This document shows, piece after piece, positions 16,825-25,688 of a DNA stretch of 64,000 bases (the stretch's first letter is position 1; each line of letters begins with the position of its first letter). The position numbers were made by a program, and so were the translations under genes. The stretch is taken from assembly GCF_015687155.1 (NCBI RefSeq), contig NZ_JADPQF010000008.1:62001-126000 (forward strand), in the 5' to 3' direction. The notes beneath the pieces are model-generated. The model was not told the origin of the DNA and did no database searches. It saw nothing but the letters and a program-made list of their open reading frames with translations. Source of the DNA: Aliikangiella sp. G2MR2-5 (GTDB lineage Bacteria > Pseudomonadota > Gammaproteobacteria > Enterobacterales > Kangiellaceae).

Positions 16825-17817
16825 ATGTTTCAGGTTAATCCAAATTTATTATGGAAGAGCGGAGTAGCAAGTACATGCTTAATGAACTTGTCTGCTTCGA
16901 CTGTTCAATCTGTTCCTCGAGGAGTAGGCGAGGTACTTGATTATATTGGTTATGAGAAGTTTGAATTGGAAGAACTATTAAAGGAGTTTACAGAGGACAG
17001 GCAGGTCGTAAGTTCCTATTTTAACTATTTGAAAGAAAGAAACCTGATTATAGAGCTTAAGCCATTTATTGAGTTGAAAGAACTGGTGAGAAAGCCTCTG
17101 GAGCTAAGCTTTATATCGACTGTTTGGATCGATTGGACAAAAGATATTGTTCCTGAACGAATGAAGTTACTTCTATTCCTCAGGGAAAAGTACTCAAGCT
17201 ACAACATTATAATTAAAACCGATAAGCTGAATTTAGTGGTACTAGAAAACGCTCTCAAGCGATTAAGAGCTCAAGGGTGGCACAATGTTGCGTTATTCTG
17301 CCCAGGAATGGTGTTAAAAAGCAATATAGAGAAGGCCCTGTCTATTCCATTCGACTATTTCCTGTCTGATGATAAAAGCGTTGTCGATAGTAATGTTGAC
17401 GAGCGCGTAATTTACTATTCCAGGAAGAGCAAAAATATTGAAGGAACAAAAGACCTTTTTTGCAGTTTAAGAGATATTCGTCGGATTTCTGGAGGCCAGG
17501 AGAATTCGGATAGTCTCTATCTTACTCAGGAGCAAAAGCTATACTTTCATCCATTTGATACTCACTATCTTATAGGTCATGTTACCGATGTGAAATCACT
17601 TAAAACGCTGCTGGAAGGTGAAAGATATTCTGAATATGCAACATGGTCAAAAGATAAAGTAGAAAAATGTTCAAATTGTGAATTCTCTCTGGCTTGCGCC
17701 AATCCACGCTGGTTTAGAAAGAAAATGGATGACCTTTCGTCTGAACCAGAAAATTGTCTTTATGATCCAAAACTTTCTGTTTGGCAAGTCAGGTCTTTAG
17801 AGACAGCATATGAGTGA
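16825..17817 (+). CDS. SPASM-domain peptide maturase lacking a radical-SAM core (grasp-with-spasm)
   Basis: A 330-residue protein. The N-terminal part (WKSGVASTCLMNLSASTVQS, then a VPRGVGEVLDYI-like helix) resembles the start of SPASM proteins in grasp-with-spasm clusters. The C-terminus has the cysteine pattern C282-x2-C285-x5-C291 and C311 (KCSNCEFSLACANPRWF, NCLYDP), which in SPASM domains binds an auxiliary Fe-S cluster. No CxxxCxxC SAM-cluster motif is present anywhere, so it is not a canonical radical-SAM enzyme. The ATG at 16825 follows GAGGGG, so the TTG at 16765 is rejected. It overlaps the next gene by 8 bp, indicating tight coupling. Confidence 0.8.
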   Translation: MFQVNPNLLWKSGVASTCLMNLSASTVQSVPRGVGEVLDYIGYEKFELEELLKEFTEDRQVVSSYFNYLKERNLIIELKPFIELKELVRKPLELSFISTVWIDWTKDIVPERMKLLLFLREKYSSYNIIIKTDKLNLVVLENALKRLRAQGWHNVALFCPGMVLKSNIEKALSIPFDYFLSDDKSVVDSNVDERVIYYSRKSKNIEGTKDLFCSLRDIRRISGGQENSDSLYLTQEQKLYFHPFDTHYLIGHVTDVKSLKTLLEGERYSEYATWSKDKVEKCSNCEFSLACANPRWFRKKMDDLSSEPENCLYDPKLSVWQVRSLETAYE

Positions 17818-19054
17818 GGAAGGCCTTTTTCGCAAAGAAGTCGTTTTGCATAAACAAAACTCAAGCTTTGGTCAGCTTCTTGATTGTAAACCAACAGAGC
17901 TCAACGTTTTAGTCGGCTTTATATTATTTGTTGTGACAGTGATGCTCATACTCTCGTACTTTATTTCGATAAATCGAGTCGAGAATGCTGTTGGAGTAAT
18001 TTCTCTAGATTCAGGAGTGCTAGAGCAATATTCAGTGTCAACATCAGTAGTTGAGACTGTCTATATAAAAGAAGGAATACGCGTTAATAAAGGAGAGCCA
18101 TTGTTTGAACTTGTTAATAGGAAATTTGATCTTGAAGGAAATGAATACGGCGAGCTATCACTCGAAGAGTCAAAAAAACAACTGGCACTTTACCGTTCGA
18201 AAATTGTTAATAAGAATGCGCTTTATAAGCGTTATTTGAAAGATGCCAGTCAGGATGTCCTATACAAAAAAAAACTTATTGAATTGGCAAAAAAGCAGCG
18301 TTCAATCTTGCTTGAAAAAAAGAAACTGGCTATGTCGCGGCTGTCTCGCTACGAGAAACATAAAGGTAAAAATTTAATTGAAGTTGTTTCAATTGAAGGT
18401 GAAAGAGAAAAACTGTTTGATATTAATATGTTACTTGCCAAGCAAAACGAAGCGATAACTCTTGCTGAGTTAGATTTAACGAACAAAAAGAGTGAGATAG
18501 CAGACTCTGAAGCTCGCCATTCGATAGAAGTTGAAGATATAGAAATAAGAATATCTGAACTAAAGCAAAAAATAAACTCTGCCAATAGTTTGAGAAGAAC
18601 AGTATATCGGGCAAAAAAATCTGGCATTGTGACATCAATACTTGTAAGCGAGGGGCAGCAGGTGATGGATGGTCAACTTCTTTCAAAGATTTTACCGGAG
18701 AATTCAAAATTGTCAGCGAAAATCATGATTTCCTCCAGCTCGATCGGATTTGTTAATGAAGGTCAAACAGTCAATCTGAAGTTGGATTCCTATCCTTTTG
18801 AAAAGTATGGTGTGCTGAATGCTACGCTTGATAGCGTATCAGAAGCAAGTGCGCTGAGTGAGGATTTTGTCAATTTTGAGCGATTTCGAAGTAGTTATAT
18901 TGCCACTGCGATTCTGGATGACGATGTTTTAGCCTATGAAGGAAAAGTGTACCCAATTAAGCCTGGGATGAGACTGAATGTAGAAATTATTCTAGGTAAG
19001 GAAAGGGTGCTGACGTACATTTTTAAGCCATTTATCAAAATATTTAAGGGTTAG
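17810..19054 (+). CDS. HlyD-family adaptor of the RiPP exporter
   Basis: A 414-residue membrane-fusion protein. It has a short cytosolic N-terminus, one membrane helix at about 31-52, a split biotinyl-lipoyl domain (VETVYIKEGIRVNKGEPLFE and SGIVTSILVSEGQQVMDGQL), a long coiled coil at about 115-260 rich in Lys/Glu, and a C-terminal beta-barrel. It bridges the inner-membrane ABC exporter to an outer-membrane channel (TolC-like, not in the window). The start overlaps the SPASM gene by 8 bp, and the C39 ABC gene begins 10 bp after it. The role in peptide export is inferred from context with high confidence. Confidence 0.92.
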   Translation: MSEEGLFRKEVVLHKQNSSFGQLLDCKPTELNVLVGFILFVVTVMLILSYFISINRVENAVGVISLDSGVLEQYSVSTSVVETVYIKEGIRVNKGEPLFELVNRKFDLEGNEYGELSLEESKKQLALYRSKIVNKNALYKRYLKDASQDVLYKKKLIELAKKQRSILLEKKKLAMSRLSRYEKHKGKNLIEVVSIEGEREKLFDINMLLAKQNEAITLAELDLTNKKSEIADSEARHSIEVEDIEIRISELKQKINSANSLRRTVYRAKKSGIVTSILVSEGQQVMDGQLLSKILPENSKLSAKIMISSSSIGFVNEGQTVNLKLDSYPFEKYGVLNATLDSVSEASALSEDFVNFERFRSSYIATAILDDDVLAYEGKVYPIKPGMRLNVEIILGKERVLTYIFKPFIKIFKG

Positions 19055-19064
19055 ATAAGAGTTT

Positions 19065-21092
19065 ATGATAGTGTATCAAGCTGAATCGTCGGAGTGTGGC
19101 ATTGCCTGTTTATCGATGATATCCAACTATCACGGTGGAGGTTTTGGATTAAAGGAGCTAAGAGAAAAATTACGTGCAGGTAGTCGAGGTGTTAATCTTT
19201 CTCAATTAATCAAACTTGCGGAGTCGATCCACTTTTCAAGTCGTCCGATCAAAACGTCAATAGATAGCTTAAAGAAAGCTCAACTTCCATGTATATTGCA
19301 CTGGGATATGGAGCATTTTGTTGTTTTAAAAAAAATTAAAAGGAACGCATTTGTTGTTCTTGATCCTGCCTATGGAGAGGTGGTTCTGTCTGAGGACGAG
19401 TTTTCAAAGCATTTTACCGGAATCATACTGGAGCTCTCACCGAATAAGAATTTTGAAAGCAGGAAAAAAAGAAAAACTATTTCCTTTAAAGAACTTCTAG
19501 CAGGCCTTCAAAGATTACTTCCCTCTTTTTTTCAGATAGTTATGCTCTCATTTGTAATGCAGGCATTTCTGTTGATTATACCTTTCTATATTCAGACGAT
19601 TACTGACAATGCAATATCAGGTTCTGACACAGAATTGATTCTCGTTTTAGGAATAGGATTCTCGGTAATATACATATTGCAATCCATTACAAACCTTGTC
19701 AGGGGCGGGATAGTAATATTTATTGGGAATTTATTAAACGTAGAACTGTGTTCCAGGTTATTCCATCATTTATTAAAGCTTCCGATGGACTATTTTAGTA
19801 ATCGGCATGTTGGAGATACAATTTCAAGATTTGAATCTTTAAAGCAAATAAAGGAAGCTATTTCAACAAAGTTTACTGAGTCGGTAATTGATGGAACCTT
19901 TTCGATCATTGGACTGGCGATCCTGTTGAGTTACAGTGTACCGCTTACACTGATAGTTTTACTGAGTCTATGCCTGTCGATAATCATTCGAGTTATCTGG
20001 TTTCCTATATATCAAAATGGAGTATACAAAAAGATACAGACATCAGCCAAAGAGAATACTACCTTTATTGAGAGCTTGAGAGCTATTCAAACGATCAAAC
20101 TGTTTGGGCTGGAAGATGCAAGAAATTTACTATGGAAAAATGCCATGGTCGATACGACAAATGCGGCCGTTAAACTTGAGAAACAGGAACTTTATTATCA
20201 TACAGGAGAAAGACTAATTTCAGGCATAGAGAATATTGTCGTAGTCGGACTCTCTGCCAGTTATGTTATAGATTCTGCCTTTACTTTAGGTATGATGTTT
20301 GCGTTTATTGCTTATAAATCACAGTTTGTTACCATGTTTTTGGGATTGCTCGATAATGTCTTTCTTTTTCGATCACTTCGTCTTCACCTTGACAGACTAA
20401 GTGATATTACCGATAGCAAACCCGAAGCGGATTTGGATTGTGATAACAACTTTAAGCTGGAAGGAAGTATTTCAGTTAAAAACCTGTCATTTAGATATTC
20501 AGCTGATAATGAATTTTTACTTGATAATATAAACTTGCAAGTTAATTCCGGGGAGTCAGTTGCGATTGTCGGTCCATCGGGAAGAGGTAAGACAACATTA
20601 GTCAAAATTTTACTTTCTCTAATCGATGCAGAAAGTGGCTCGATTGAAATAGATAAAGTTCCGCTTCATAAAGTTGGTAAAAGAAATTATCGTTCACAAA
20701 TAGCGAGCGTAATGCAAGATGACCAATTACTGATGGGATCAATCAAAGACAATATCTGTCTTTTCGATGTGAATCAGGACGATGAATGGATTATAGAGTG
20801 TGCCAGAAAAGCTTCAATTCATGATGAAATAATGCAGATGCCAATGGGGTATTCGACTCATCTTGGAGAAATGGGGGGCACTATTTCTGGTGGGCAGAAG
20901 CAGAGGTTATTATTGGCTCGTGCGCTTTATAAAAAACCCAAAATATTGTTTCTTGACGAAGCGACCAGTCATCTCGATATAAAAACAGAACGTAATGTCA
21001 ACGAAGCTATCAAAGCTCTTCAAATGACTCGAATAATTATTGCCCACCGCCCTGAGACGATTAAGTCAGCAGATAGGATTTTTGAACTTTGA
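19065..21092 (+). CDS. Peptidase-containing ABC exporter (C39 PCAT) for the RiPP
   Basis: A 675-residue protein. The N-terminal C39 cysteine protease has C11 (SSECGIACLSM), H84 (DMEHFVVL) and D100 (LDPAYGE), with the Cys-His-Asp spacing of bacteriocin PCATs. Six membrane helices span about 145-425. The nucleotide-binding domain has Walker A GPSGRGKTTL near 503-512, signature ISGGQKQRLLLARAL, Walker B ILFLDEAT and the H-switch IIAHRPE. It should cleave the precursor after its GG and export the core. Walker A has an Arg in place of the more usual Ser/Cys before GKT. No transcriptional terminator with a T-run is evident after it. Confidence 0.95.
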   Translation: MIVYQAESSECGIACLSMISNYHGGGFGLKELREKLRAGSRGVNLSQLIKLAESIHFSSRPIKTSIDSLKKAQLPCILHWDMEHFVVLKKIKRNAFVVLDPAYGEVVLSEDEFSKHFTGIILELSPNKNFESRKKRKTISFKELLAGLQRLLPSFFQIVMLSFVMQAFLLIIPFYIQTITDNAISGSDTELILVLGIGFSVIYILQSITNLVRGGIVIFIGNLLNVELCSRLFHHLLKLPMDYFSNRHVGDTISRFESLKQIKEAISTKFTESVIDGTFSIIGLAILLSYSVPLTLIVLLSLCLSIIIRVIWFPIYQNGVYKKIQTSAKENTTFIESLRAIQTIKLFGLEDARNLLWKNAMVDTTNAAVKLEKQELYYHTGERLISGIENIVVVGLSASYVIDSAFTLGMMFAFIAYKSQFVTMFLGLLDNVFLFRSLRLHLDRLSDITDSKPEADLDCDNNFKLEGSISVKNLSFRYSADNEFLLDNINLQVNSGESVAIVGPSGRGKTTLVKILLSLIDAESGSIEIDKVPLHKVGKRNYRSQIASVMQDDQLLMGSIKDNICLFDVNQDDEWIIECARKASIHDEIMQMPMGYSTHLGEMGGTISGGQKQRLLLARALYKKPKILFLDEATSHLDIKTERNVNEAIKALQMTRIIIAHRPETIKSADRIFEL

Positions 21093-21096
21093 AACT

Positions 21097-21131
21097 GCCT
21101 CTAAGAAACAATCTAATTATCTATTAGAGGC
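21097..21131. other. Inverted repeat after the RiPP operon
   Basis: GCCTCTAA (21097-21104) and TTAGAGGC (21124-21131) form an 8-bp stem with a 19-nt loop between the exporter and the convergent yitT gene. There is no T-run on the plus strand, so it is at best a weak bidirectional transcription end. Confidence 0.4.
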
Positions 21132-21153
21132 CAGTATATCAGGCTGTATTATC

Positions 21154-22020
21154 TTAGCTTCGATGGTTCCTTTTACTTGAGCCCGTCATTTCCTGGGCTT
21201 CCATTACGATCATTAACGCCTGTGGGTCAGTCTCAAGCACAATACTTTTAAGTTGTGGAATGCGTCTGGCGCCCACTACTACAAAAAGTAGCCGTTTATC
21301 TCGTTGGTTTATCAGGTTGTGTCCGGACAAAATTGTGCCATCGCGATCCATTTTTTGATTGATTTTTTTTCCAATGAGATCGGCCTGGTCGGATACAATG
21401 TGAACAATTTTCTCTGGAACAGCCATGGTCAAAACTTTGTCAATAACTTGAGTTGTGGCGTAAATACTCAACATTGCCCAAAGCATTTTCTCCATATCCT
21501 GCAAAATTGCTCCCGCGGCCAAAACGATAAATGCATCGATGATCAATACAACCTGAGCTGGTTTTACATGGGTAAAGGTAGCGACTATTCGAGCTATGAT
21601 TGTAGTTCCTCCCGCCGATGCATTTCCCTTTAGAACAAGACCTACCCCCAGACCGACACAGGTTCCGCCATAAATGGTAGAAAGCAAAATACTTTTTATT
21701 GAGGGGAAATTGATATAGGTTGTAAGTAGATCAACCATTATCGAAGTGACGACCATCGAATATATCGTTCTCAATGCAAAACGAGAGTCGATAAACTTGA
21801 CGCCAGCGATTAATAGCGGAATGTTGATAAGTAGCATCGAAATACCAGTAGATATGTCTGTCAGAAAGTGGAGCAGCATACCCATTCCAGGTGTTCCTCC
21901 GGTGGCTATTTCCCCAGGCAAAAGGAAAAATGCGACGCCGCATGCCAGGATGGCTGAACCTAGCGTAATAAAGGTGATGTTTTTTATTTCGGGAATAATT
22001 TGGGTCATTGTTCTCTGCAT
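21154..22020 (-). CDS. YitT-family membrane protein (DUF161/DUF2179)
   Basis: A 288-residue protein with five or so membrane helices in the first 200 residues. The family signature GxATGGTPGMGMLLHF-like run is near residue 35-50 and GNASAGGTTIIARI near 135-150. A C-terminal soluble DUF2179 domain follows (KINQKMDRDGTIL, then KRLLFVVVGARRIPQLKSIV). YitT proteins are widespread inner-membrane proteins of unsettled transport function. The gene is convergent to the RiPP exporter and has no visible functional link to it. Confidence 0.9.
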   Translation of the reverse strand: MQRTMTQIIPEIKNITFITLGSAILACGVAFFLLPGEIATGGTPGMGMLLHFLTDISTGISMLLINIPLLIAGVKFIDSRFALRTIYSMVVTSIMVDLLTTYINFPSIKSILLSTIYGGTCVGLGVGLVLKGNASAGGTTIIARIVATFTHVKPAQVVLIIDAFIVLAAGAILQDMEKMLWAMLSIYATTQVIDKVLTMAVPEKIVHIVSDQADLIGKKINQKMDRDGTILSGHNLINQRDKRLLFVVVGARRIPQLKSIVLETDPQALMIVMEAQEMTGSSKRNHRS

Positions 22021-22343
22021 AGATAGAAACCTGTGATACTAATCTTTGTTGTCAAGCTTATTGCTCGTTTCCACAAGTTGCACTCAGTTAGATAAGTCTA
22101 GTCGAATCGACCAACTTTCTGAGCAAATAGTTGGGCCCTAAGAATACCGCTTTTGATTTGTCGGAGTATGATGATGATCAAGAGGAAGGAGATGTACTAA
22201 TAACGAAATGTAATGAAGCGTAACTGATACTATCAAAAGTTCAGGATTTGAAGGAAGTTATGAAAAAATACCACATGAATAAATAGCCATATGAAAAAAG
22301 TCCAGCTGATTAGCTGGACTTTCCCCATGGTCGATAATCGAAA
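22021..22343. other. Region between yitT and ompW
   Basis: Apart from the ompW terminator at 22292-22322 I see nothing coding in this 323-bp stretch. It must contain the yitT promoter near 22040-22100. Confidence 0.5.
22292..22322 (-). terminator. Rho-independent terminator of ompW
   Basis: Perfect 11-bp stem AAAGTCCAGCT/AGCTGGACTTT (22297-22307 with 22312-22322), loop of 4. Read leftward it ends in six Ts. It lies about 20 bp beyond the ompW stop. Confidence 0.92.
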
Positions 22344-22985
22344 TTAAAAGTTGGTAGATATGCCTAACATCACAACCCAGGGATCGATATCAACATCGAC
22401 ACTCGCAGCAACCGCATTGTCGATTAGAACATCAGCGGTGGTATCAATTTGCATGTAGTAAATATTTCCAGTGAAATTCCATTCTTTAGTCATTGGAGTA
22501 TCAAAGCCAAACTTGACCGCTGCGCCCATTGAGGAGTCTAGCTCTAGTTCGGCATCGGCACCAAGTACGCCATTCAGAGTTGCACTGGTTTTTTCGTCAA
22601 AAAAGACTGTGTAGTTTAGACCAGCTCCCACGTGCCATTTTGTTTCGTTACCCCACTGGTAAATCATGCTAAATGTTGGTGGTAAATGTTTGGTTTCCCC
22701 AATAGGTACACCCGCTAAAATTCCTGTTCCATTGATATCATGACTAAATGGAAGGGCTCCAAGAACTTCGAATCCCCAGTTTTTGTCGAACATGTAGGTC
22801 AAACTAACGCCCAGACCAGTAGATGAGTCGACGCCAACGCCTCCTCCTAAAATGGTTCCACTGTCGTCATTTGGCGAAACATGGGCAGCACCAGCTCTGA
22901 AAATCCAGTTGTTATCAGAGTCGTTAGCAATCGCTGCTGTTGAAAAAACTGACATGAGGGCTAATGCAATAGTTGTCTTCTTCAT
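22344..22985 (-). CDS. ompW: OmpW-family outer-membrane protein
   Basis: A 213-residue protein with a signal peptide 1-20 (ending AAIANDS) and an eight-stranded barrel ending in phenylalanine (GISTNF). The family run GLGVSLTYMFDKNWGFEVLG is near residues 57-76, and FSMIYQWG follows at about 105. OmpW forms a narrow hydrophobic channel and is expressed under low oxygen in enterobacteria through FNR. A matching FNR-like site lies upstream here. The gene is monocistronic with its own strong terminator. Confidence 0.93.
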   Translation of the reverse strand: MKKTTIALALMSVFSTAAIANDSDNNWIFRAGAAHVSPNDDSGTILGGGVGVDSSTGLGVSLTYMFDKNWGFEVLGALPFSHDINGTGILAGVPIGETKHLPPTFSMIYQWGNETKWHVGAGLNYTVFFDEKTSATLNGVLGADAELELDSSMGAAVKFGFDTPMTKEWNFTGNIYYMQIDTTADVLIDNAVAASVDVDIDPWVVMLGISTNF

Positions 22986-23050
22986 AATACTCTCAATTTT
23001 ATTAGGGTTAATTGACGGAATGAATACTACCTCTTTGGAGGTATGAATTG

Positions 23051-23064
23051 TTGACCGGGATCAA
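23051..23064. promoter_or_regulatory. FNR-like box upstream of ompW
   Basis: TTGAC-CGGG-ATCAA differs from the FNR consensus TTGAT-N4-ATCAA at one base. It lies 66 bp upstream of the ompW start codon. This fits anaerobic control, in line with the nos operon elsewhere in the window. Confidence 0.55.
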
Positions 23065-23170
23065 TATCCCTACTTTTGTCACGGTTTTGTTGACAGGTTA
23101 TCTCCCGGATAGGATATACAGGCCTGTTGGAACCTGGTTGACCTATCCTGATAGCAAATGAGAGACAGAA

Positions 23171-24265
23171 TCATTTAACCTGGATTGCTGCGACGTTTCC
23201 ACTGAGTATTTGATGAGTGACCGGCGTATTCAAACCTAAATGATGTTGCTGTGATAGCTCAAAGGCTACTGTCTGTACAGTATTTCTGGCATCCAGTAAG
23301 CGGTAGGGATTATTTATATAAAACAGGAGGCGCCAGGTAACCGCATGATCTCCGTTTTCTACAACGATAATCTTAGGCTTCGCGCAATTATTTAGTGCGG
23401 CTTCACATTCACAGGACTTTTCCCATACTGAGTACAAAAACTCTTTTACATCTTCTGCAGATTCCTGATAACCAATTTTAAAGTCAAGGTAGTCGCGAAA
23501 ACCGTTACTGCTTGAGTTGGTCAATGTTTCAACGGTTGAATTCCTTAGCTTTGAGTTAGGTATCGTGATCTCATGTTTTTGAACTAGATCGCGGATGACT
23601 GTTTGCGACAAAGTGATTTGCATCACCACACCGGTTACTTCCAGTTCTTTTACCCGGATCACTGAGCCTGCTTCGACTGAGTGGTTGTAGTGCATTATCA
23701 GACCACTGATCATATCCCCCAGAAAATAATCTTTTGACGCAAACAATATGAGTAGAACGCCTCCGATGACACTTGTTGTCTGTAGCCAGCTGTTGAGTTC
23801 CCATATGTTGATTAAAATAAGAAAGACAACGGATGATACCAGCACCAGACCGATGAGACTGATAATTTCGCTGGCGTATGATTCGCCTTTAAGTTTTTCT
23901 CCTTCAACCTCTTTTTCTTTGCCGAATCTAATGACAATCCAGTTCTGGACATAATGCATAATTATATAGGCTATCAATATTGTCAGACCGGTTTGAGAGA
24001 TTTGTTGTAGGTGTGAAACTTCAAAGCCGAATACCAGTTCAAACAGGCCGGCGAAAGCATAGATACAGAAAAGTACCAGGTTGATTGCTCTCAACCCCAT
24101 CATTCTATTTTTAATGCTGCCGAAGTTAAGTTTATTGGCTGAATTTCTGATAATTAATCCGGCAAAAAGGAAAATGATCAGATTCAAGCTGATAACCAGG
24201 TAGTCGAGCCAGAGGAAGGGCAGCTTCTCGGTTTGTTCAATAATCCACTCGGCATTGATTGTCAT
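23171..24265 (-). CDS. MscS-family mechanosensitive channel
   Basis: A 364-residue protein with four to five membrane helices in the first 190 residues. The MscS pore-lining helix and beta domain follow: VLLILFASKDYFLGDMISGL, then SVIRVKELEVTGVVMQITL and EITIPNSKLRNSTVETLTN. The C-terminal alpha-beta cage is reduced. It would release small solutes under hypo-osmotic stress. It is a mini-conductance-type paralogue, not MscS itself. The gene stands alone. Confidence 0.9.
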   Translation of the reverse strand: MTINAEWIIEQTEKLPFLWLDYLVISLNLIIFLFAGLIIRNSANKLNFGSIKNRMMGLRAINLVLFCIYAFAGLFELVFGFEVSHLQQISQTGLTILIAYIIMHYVQNWIVIRFGKEKEVEGEKLKGESYASEIISLIGLVLVSSVVFLILINIWELNSWLQTTSVIGGVLLILFASKDYFLGDMISGLIMHYNHSVEAGSVIRVKELEVTGVVMQITLSQTVIRDLVQKHEITIPNSKLRNSTVETLTNSSSNGFRDYLDFKIGYQESAEDVKEFLYSVWEKSCECEAALNNCAKPKIIVVENGDHAVTWRLLFYINNPYRLLDARNTVQTVAFELSQQHHLGLNTPVTHQILSGNVAAIQVK

Positions 24266-24340
24266 TATTGCTCCTCAGCATTCGCTTTATGTCATTTATA
24301 GCTCAAAGTCTTTTTGATTCTGGAATGGTATCACACGTCA

Positions 24341-24370
24341 ATGAGAGTTAATTAGAGTTAATGAGAGTCA
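24341..24370. repeat. 10-bp tandem repeat x3
   Basis: ATGAGAGTTA, ATTAGAGTTA and ATGAGAGTCA in tandem (24341-24370), one helical turn each, in the divergent promoter between mscS-like and araC genes; a fourth degenerate unit may follow. Could be phased regulator half-sites or slippage. Confidence 0.7.
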
Positions 24371-24504
24371 AAGAGTATACCCGTTTCTTTAAATTGACAG
24401 AACTATTCATGACAAGCTTAAATAGAGCAAGATTAGTCAAGTTTCAATTTCATAGAGTCATTACACTTTGTTTCCGCAAATATTAAACACAGGTTGGAGT
24501 ATCG

Positions 24505-25431
24505 TTGAAAAGTATTAGGTATCGAATTTCTGAAGTGGTGACTTACATTGAAATCCTGCTGGAAAAACAATTTATATTAGAAGAGCCCATCGAAAAAAAT
24601 GAACTGGAATTGAAAAGCCTGGCTAGTATCGCCTGTCTTTCTTCTTATCATTTTCAAAGATGTTTTACATCCTTGCTCGAATTGAGCCCTTTTGAGTTTA
24701 TTCAGCTACTTCGTTTTAAATGGTCGGCTTCCAAATTGCTTTATCGAAGTGAAATATCGATAACTGATATAGCATTTCTATGTGGATTTGAAAGTGCTGA
24801 AGGCTTTTCAAGAGCATTTAAGAAAAAATTCATGCAGTCTCCGCGTACTTTTCGCCAGTCACCTGATTTAAATTCCTGGGAAATACTTAATCAAACGATC
24901 AATAGAATCAGGAGTAAGTTGATGAATCAAAATAGTGATATTCTGGATAATTGTCTTGATAAAAGGCCGACTGTAGAAGTTGTGATGATAGAAAAAGTTC
25001 GAGTGGGTGTTCTTAAACATGAAGGCTCGCCTGCACAGATACCGTTAACTCTTCGCAAGTTTATTCAGTGGAGAAAGGAGAATAAGCTTTCTCCTAAAAT
25101 AAGTCGGACTTTTAATCTCATGTATTCCGATCCAAGAACCACCGCTGATAGCGAGTTCCGTATGGACCTTTGTGCTCAGATAAAAAGCGAACTAAAGGAA
25201 AACCTGCAAGGAATTGTAGAGTCTACTATTCCGTCCATGCGATGTGCCAGAGTCGATTTTAGAGGAAGGGACTCAGATATGGCCAGTGTGATTGATTACT
25301 TATACAGAGACTGGCTTGATACGGTCGATGAGTTGCCCGGCGAATATCCTTTAATTATTGAGCGAGTCAGTTTTTACCCGGACGTTGCAGAAAAAGATGC
25401 TTTTTCCAAAATTTATCTGCCATTAAAATAA
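24505..25431 (+). CDS. AraC-family regulator with GyrI-like effector domain
   Basis: A 308-residue protein with a TTG start (GGAG five bases upstream). Two AraC helix-turn-helix units lie at about 30-125 (LASIACLSSYHFQRCFTSLL, then ISITDIAFLCGFESAEGFSR). A GyrI-like small-molecule-binding domain occupies about 150-308 (VEVVMIEKVRVGVLKHEGSP, then ARVDFRG). This is the SbmC/Rob-like layout associated with sensing drugs and other small molecules. It lies upstream of, and co-oriented with, an ABC efflux operon (26391-30829), which is a plausible target. Confidence 0.92.
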   Translation: MKSIRYRISEVVTYIEILLEKQFILEEPIEKNELELKSLASIACLSSYHFQRCFTSLLELSPFEFIQLLRFKWSASKLLYRSEISITDIAFLCGFESAEGFSRAFKKKFMQSPRTFRQSPDLNSWEILNQTINRIRSKLMNQNSDILDNCLDKRPTVEVVMIEKVRVGVLKHEGSPAQIPLTLRKFIQWRKENKLSPKISRTFNLMYSDPRTTADSEFRMDLCAQIKSELKENLQGIVESTIPSMRCARVDFRGRDSDMASVIDYLYRDWLDTVDELPGEYPLIIERVSFYPDVAEKDAFSKIYLPLK

Positions 25432-25688
25432 GGTTTGTAGATATTGGCGCAACTAGTCAAACAGGAATTTGTTTAAACAAATGACCAACAATTTACATTG
25501 TTTTCATTAAATTAAATTGATAGAGTTTAATCAAATTTCTGAAGGTAAACCTTTATAGAGTTAAAATCTTTAATTGAGATTTTCTTGGTTTGCATAAATT
25601 GACTGAGCTTCTGCTTGAAGAATTCCTGAGTGAATTTAGGGTGTTTTCAAGAGGCAGGCTGTTCGTCACGTCTAGATAGGGATATGTT

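Noticed and set aside
15516-21092. Lanthipeptide or sactipeptide cluster
   Set aside because: No LanM/LanBC enzymes and no radical-SAM CxxxCxxC motif; the ATP-grasp ligase points to graspetide chemistry.
21154-22020. YitT protein as immunity gene of the RiPP operon
   Set aside because: It is on the opposite strand and the family is widespread without peptide clusters; no support for a link.
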